Origin: Parcubacteria group bacterium Athens0416_74
GTDB lineage: Bacteria > Patescibacteriota > Minisyncoccia > Phycocordibacterales > UBA2100
Assembly (NCBI GenBank): GCA_007375785.1
Contig: VMEY01000056.1
Span: 1-5,871, forward strand
Direction of reading: 5' to 3'
Length of the DNA stretch: 5,871 nucleotides
Shown here piece after piece: positions 5,164-5,871 of this stretch. A model generated the notes under the pieces. That model was given only the letters and a program-made list of their open reading frames with translations, had not been told where the DNA came from and searched no databases. The position numbers and the translations under genes are program-made. How positions within the stretch are numbered: position 1 is the stretch's first letter; each line of letters begins with the position of its first letter.

Positions 5164-5169
5164 GACTTC

Positions 5170-5586
5170 ATGCTGAAAACAGAGAGCGCTGGCGGAATAG
5201 TTTTGAATGCGCGCGGAGAGGTCGCTATGGTGCGCAACGGGCCGGGGCTCCCGTGGTGGGGTTTTCCCAAGGGCCACATCGATGAAGGAGAAGAGCATCT
5301 CGAAGCGGCAAAAAGAGAAATCGCAGAGGAGACCGGAATTCGCGAACTTAGTATCGTCCGCGAACTCGGTACGTACGGGCGCTATAAAGGGAAAGCAGGG
5401 GGAGGCGATGACATGAGCGAATACAAAACGATTCACATGTTTCTCTTTACCACTGAACAAGAGGATATCGCACCTATCGATCCGGGAAATCCTGAGGCGA
5501 AATGGGTACCTAAAAGTGAGGTAGAGAAGCTCCTCACACATCCTGTCGACGCGGAATTTTACCGTACCGTGCTGCCGACACTCTAA
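5170..5586 (+). CDS. Nudix hydrolase family protein
   Basis: Nudix enzymes cleave nucleoside diphosphates linked to another moiety, for example oxidised nucleotides, dinucleoside polyphosphates or NADH; the substrate here cannot be told. The Nudix box is complete at residues 35-57, GHIDEGE then REIAEETGI, matching Gx5Ex7REUxEExGU with the metal-binding glutamates present. The flanking SAGGIVLNARGEVAMV strand and the later PEAKWVPKSEVEKLL helix are also typical. The protein is 138 aa, standard for a single-domain member, cytoplasmic, with no extra domain. The frame stays open back to 5035, but that part is the reverse of the tRNA gene read as protein. I chose ATG 5170 because it lies 6 nt after a TACTAT box and matches the usual family N-terminus; ATG 5152 is the alternative. 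The gene is divergent from tRNA-fMet and convergent with the small membrane gene. Confidence 0.93.
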   Translation: MLKTESAGGIVLNARGEVAMVRNGPGLPWWGFPKGHIDEGEEHLEAAKREIAEETGIRELSIVRELGTYGRYKGKAGGGDDMSEYKTIHMFLFTTEQEDIAPIDPGNPEAKWVPKSEVEKLLTHPVDAEFYRTVLPTL

Positions 5587-5766
5587 TCAGTCAGACATTA
5601 TCGCGAGGACGACCTCAGCGATGGTAAACACGACAAATATCACAAAGGCAAGCAAAAGCATCTTCCACTGCAGTGTAAGAACGGCCCGTCCGGCTGCGTA
5701 GAGCATAAAGACAGCGGCGGCGGGCCAGAGTATAAAAGAGTTGAGGCCGAGAATTCTGTTCCACAT
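5587..5766 (-). CDS. Small two-helix membrane protein, 59 aa
   Basis: I do not recognise the family. The minus strand encodes 59 residues beginning MWNRILGLN and ending AIMSD. Two hydrophobic helices are predicted at about 5-26 (SFILWPAAAVFMLYAAG) and 36-57 (MLLLAFVIFVVFTIAEVVLAIM), separated by a short basic turn (GRAVLTLQWK) and with almost no charge elsewhere, so it should be an inner-membrane hairpin. Its TGA stop abuts the Nudix TAA with no base between, an exact convergent fit. A TACACT box lies 6 nt before the ATG, the spacing seen at gatC and the Nudix gene; a GGAG lies only one base from the ATG, too close for a ribosome site. No terminator separates it from the Nudix gene. Hydrophobic pattern and fit support a real gene; homologues are unchecked. 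Confidence 0.68.
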   Translation of the reverse strand: MWNRILGLNSFILWPAAAVFMLYAAGRAVLTLQWKMLLLAFVIFVVFTIAEVVLAIMSD

Positions 5767-5772
5767 GCTCCG

Positions 5773-5800
5773 AGTGTACTAGCCGAAATCGCAAAAACAA
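5773..5800 (-). promoter_or_regulatory. Promoter of the small membrane gene, probably leaderless
   Basis: On the minus strand TTGTTT (5800-5795), a 16-nt spacer and TACACT (5778-5773), then 6 nt to the ATG. The hexamers are moderate matches (3 of 6 and 4 of 6). The -35 box sits back to back with the -10 box of the downstream tRNA. Confidence 0.42.
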
Positions 5801-5801
5801 G

Positions 5802-5807
5802 TATAGT
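5802..5807 (+). promoter_or_regulatory. -10 box of the downstream CAU tRNA
   Basis: TATAGT, 5 of 6 to consensus, ends 9 nt before the tRNA 5' end at 5817, leaving a leader of about 3 nt. No convincing -35 box is visible. Confidence 0.55.
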
Positions 5808-5816
5808 TTTCCCTAC

Positions 5817-5871
5817 GTCGGGGTAGCTCAGCCGGTTAGAGCGAGCGTTTCATAAGCGCTAGGTCGAGAGT
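5817..5871 (+). tRNA. tRNA with CAU anticodon (elongator Met or Ile2), 3' truncated by the window end
   Basis: The 5' acceptor strand GTCGGGG (5817-5823) is followed by T8 A9, D-stem GCTC/GAGC with a normal AGCCGGTTA loop, anticodon stem AGCGT/GCGCT around TTCATAA (CAT at 5851-5853), variable loop AGGTC, and the start of the T-stem (GAGAG). The anticodon stem lacks the initiator G-C run, so it is not a second tRNA-fMet. Without the 3' acceptor strand I cannot separate elongator tRNA-Met from tRNA-Ile2 (lysidine-modified CAU). Confidence 0.88.

Noticed and set aside
5035..5169. N-terminal extension of the Nudix reading frame (begins MLRGRDLHPRPPGYEPG).
   Set aside because: It is the tRNA-fMet gene read on the opposite strand; the real Nudix N-terminus begins near 5170.
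5615..5800. 61-aa minus-strand frame beginning MFLRFRLVHS.
   Set aside because: It overlaps the 59-aa two-helix frame in another phase, is rich in scattered Arg and Cys without pattern, and covers the promoter region.
1..5871. CRISPR array or tandem repeat array.
   Set aside because: No regularly spaced direct repeats are seen on either strand.

Overview
The window looks like a chromosomal piece of a small-genome bacterium, most likely of the candidate phyla radiation (Patescibacteria/Parcubacteria-like). This is inferred, not proven. The grounds are short gaps between housekeeping genes, a LigA with a degraded zinc finger, a divergent gatCA pair without gatB beside it, a membrane-anchored protein ending in an Rx4H (HEPN-like) domain, and several genes whose -10 hexamer lies 6-7 nt from the ATG, the layout of leaderless transcripts. 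TGA works as a normal stop in two genes, which argues against the TGA=Gly code of Gracilibacteria/Absconditabacteria. No phage, insertion sequence or CRISPR array is visible.

Layout. 1-1275: 3' two thirds of ligA (NAD-dependent DNA ligase). 1267-2106: a self-contained unit, made of a good sigma70-type promoter starting on the ligA stop codon, a 5' UTR with a hairpin, an unrecognised 225-aa gene with a Shine-Dalgarno site, and a strong intrinsic terminator. 2108-2452: an unrecognised 96-aa gene with its own Shine-Dalgarno site. 2503-4216: gatC and gatA, one base apart. 4215-4287: an 18-bp inverted repeat spanning the gatA stop codon and the next promoter. 4295-4999: a single-pass membrane protein with a C-terminal HEPN-like domain. 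5001-5030: a bidirectional terminator. 5038-5109: initiator tRNA on the minus strand, with an odd D-loop and T-loop. 5170-5586: a Nudix hydrolase. 5587-5766: a minus-strand 59-aa two-helix membrane protein whose stop codon abuts that of the Nudix gene. 5817-5871: the first part of a second CAU tRNA, cut by the window end.

How it fits together. The core is information processing: DNA sealing (LigA), Gln-tRNA/Asn-tRNA amidation (GatC and GatA, which need a GatB encoded elsewhere), translation initiation (tRNA-fMet) and another CAU tRNA. The two orphan genes between ligA and gatC differ from the rest in gene-start signals, and the first also differs in codon choice (ATA is 1 of 17 Ile codons against 11 of 27 in ligA), so they may be an acquired insertion. 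The most notable points are the split between leaderless-type and Shine-Dalgarno-type starts, the paired D-loop/T-loop changes in the initiator tRNA, the membrane-tethered HEPN-like protein behind an inverted-repeat promoter, and substitutions at expected functional residues of LigA (two zinc cysteines) and GatA (cis-Ser).
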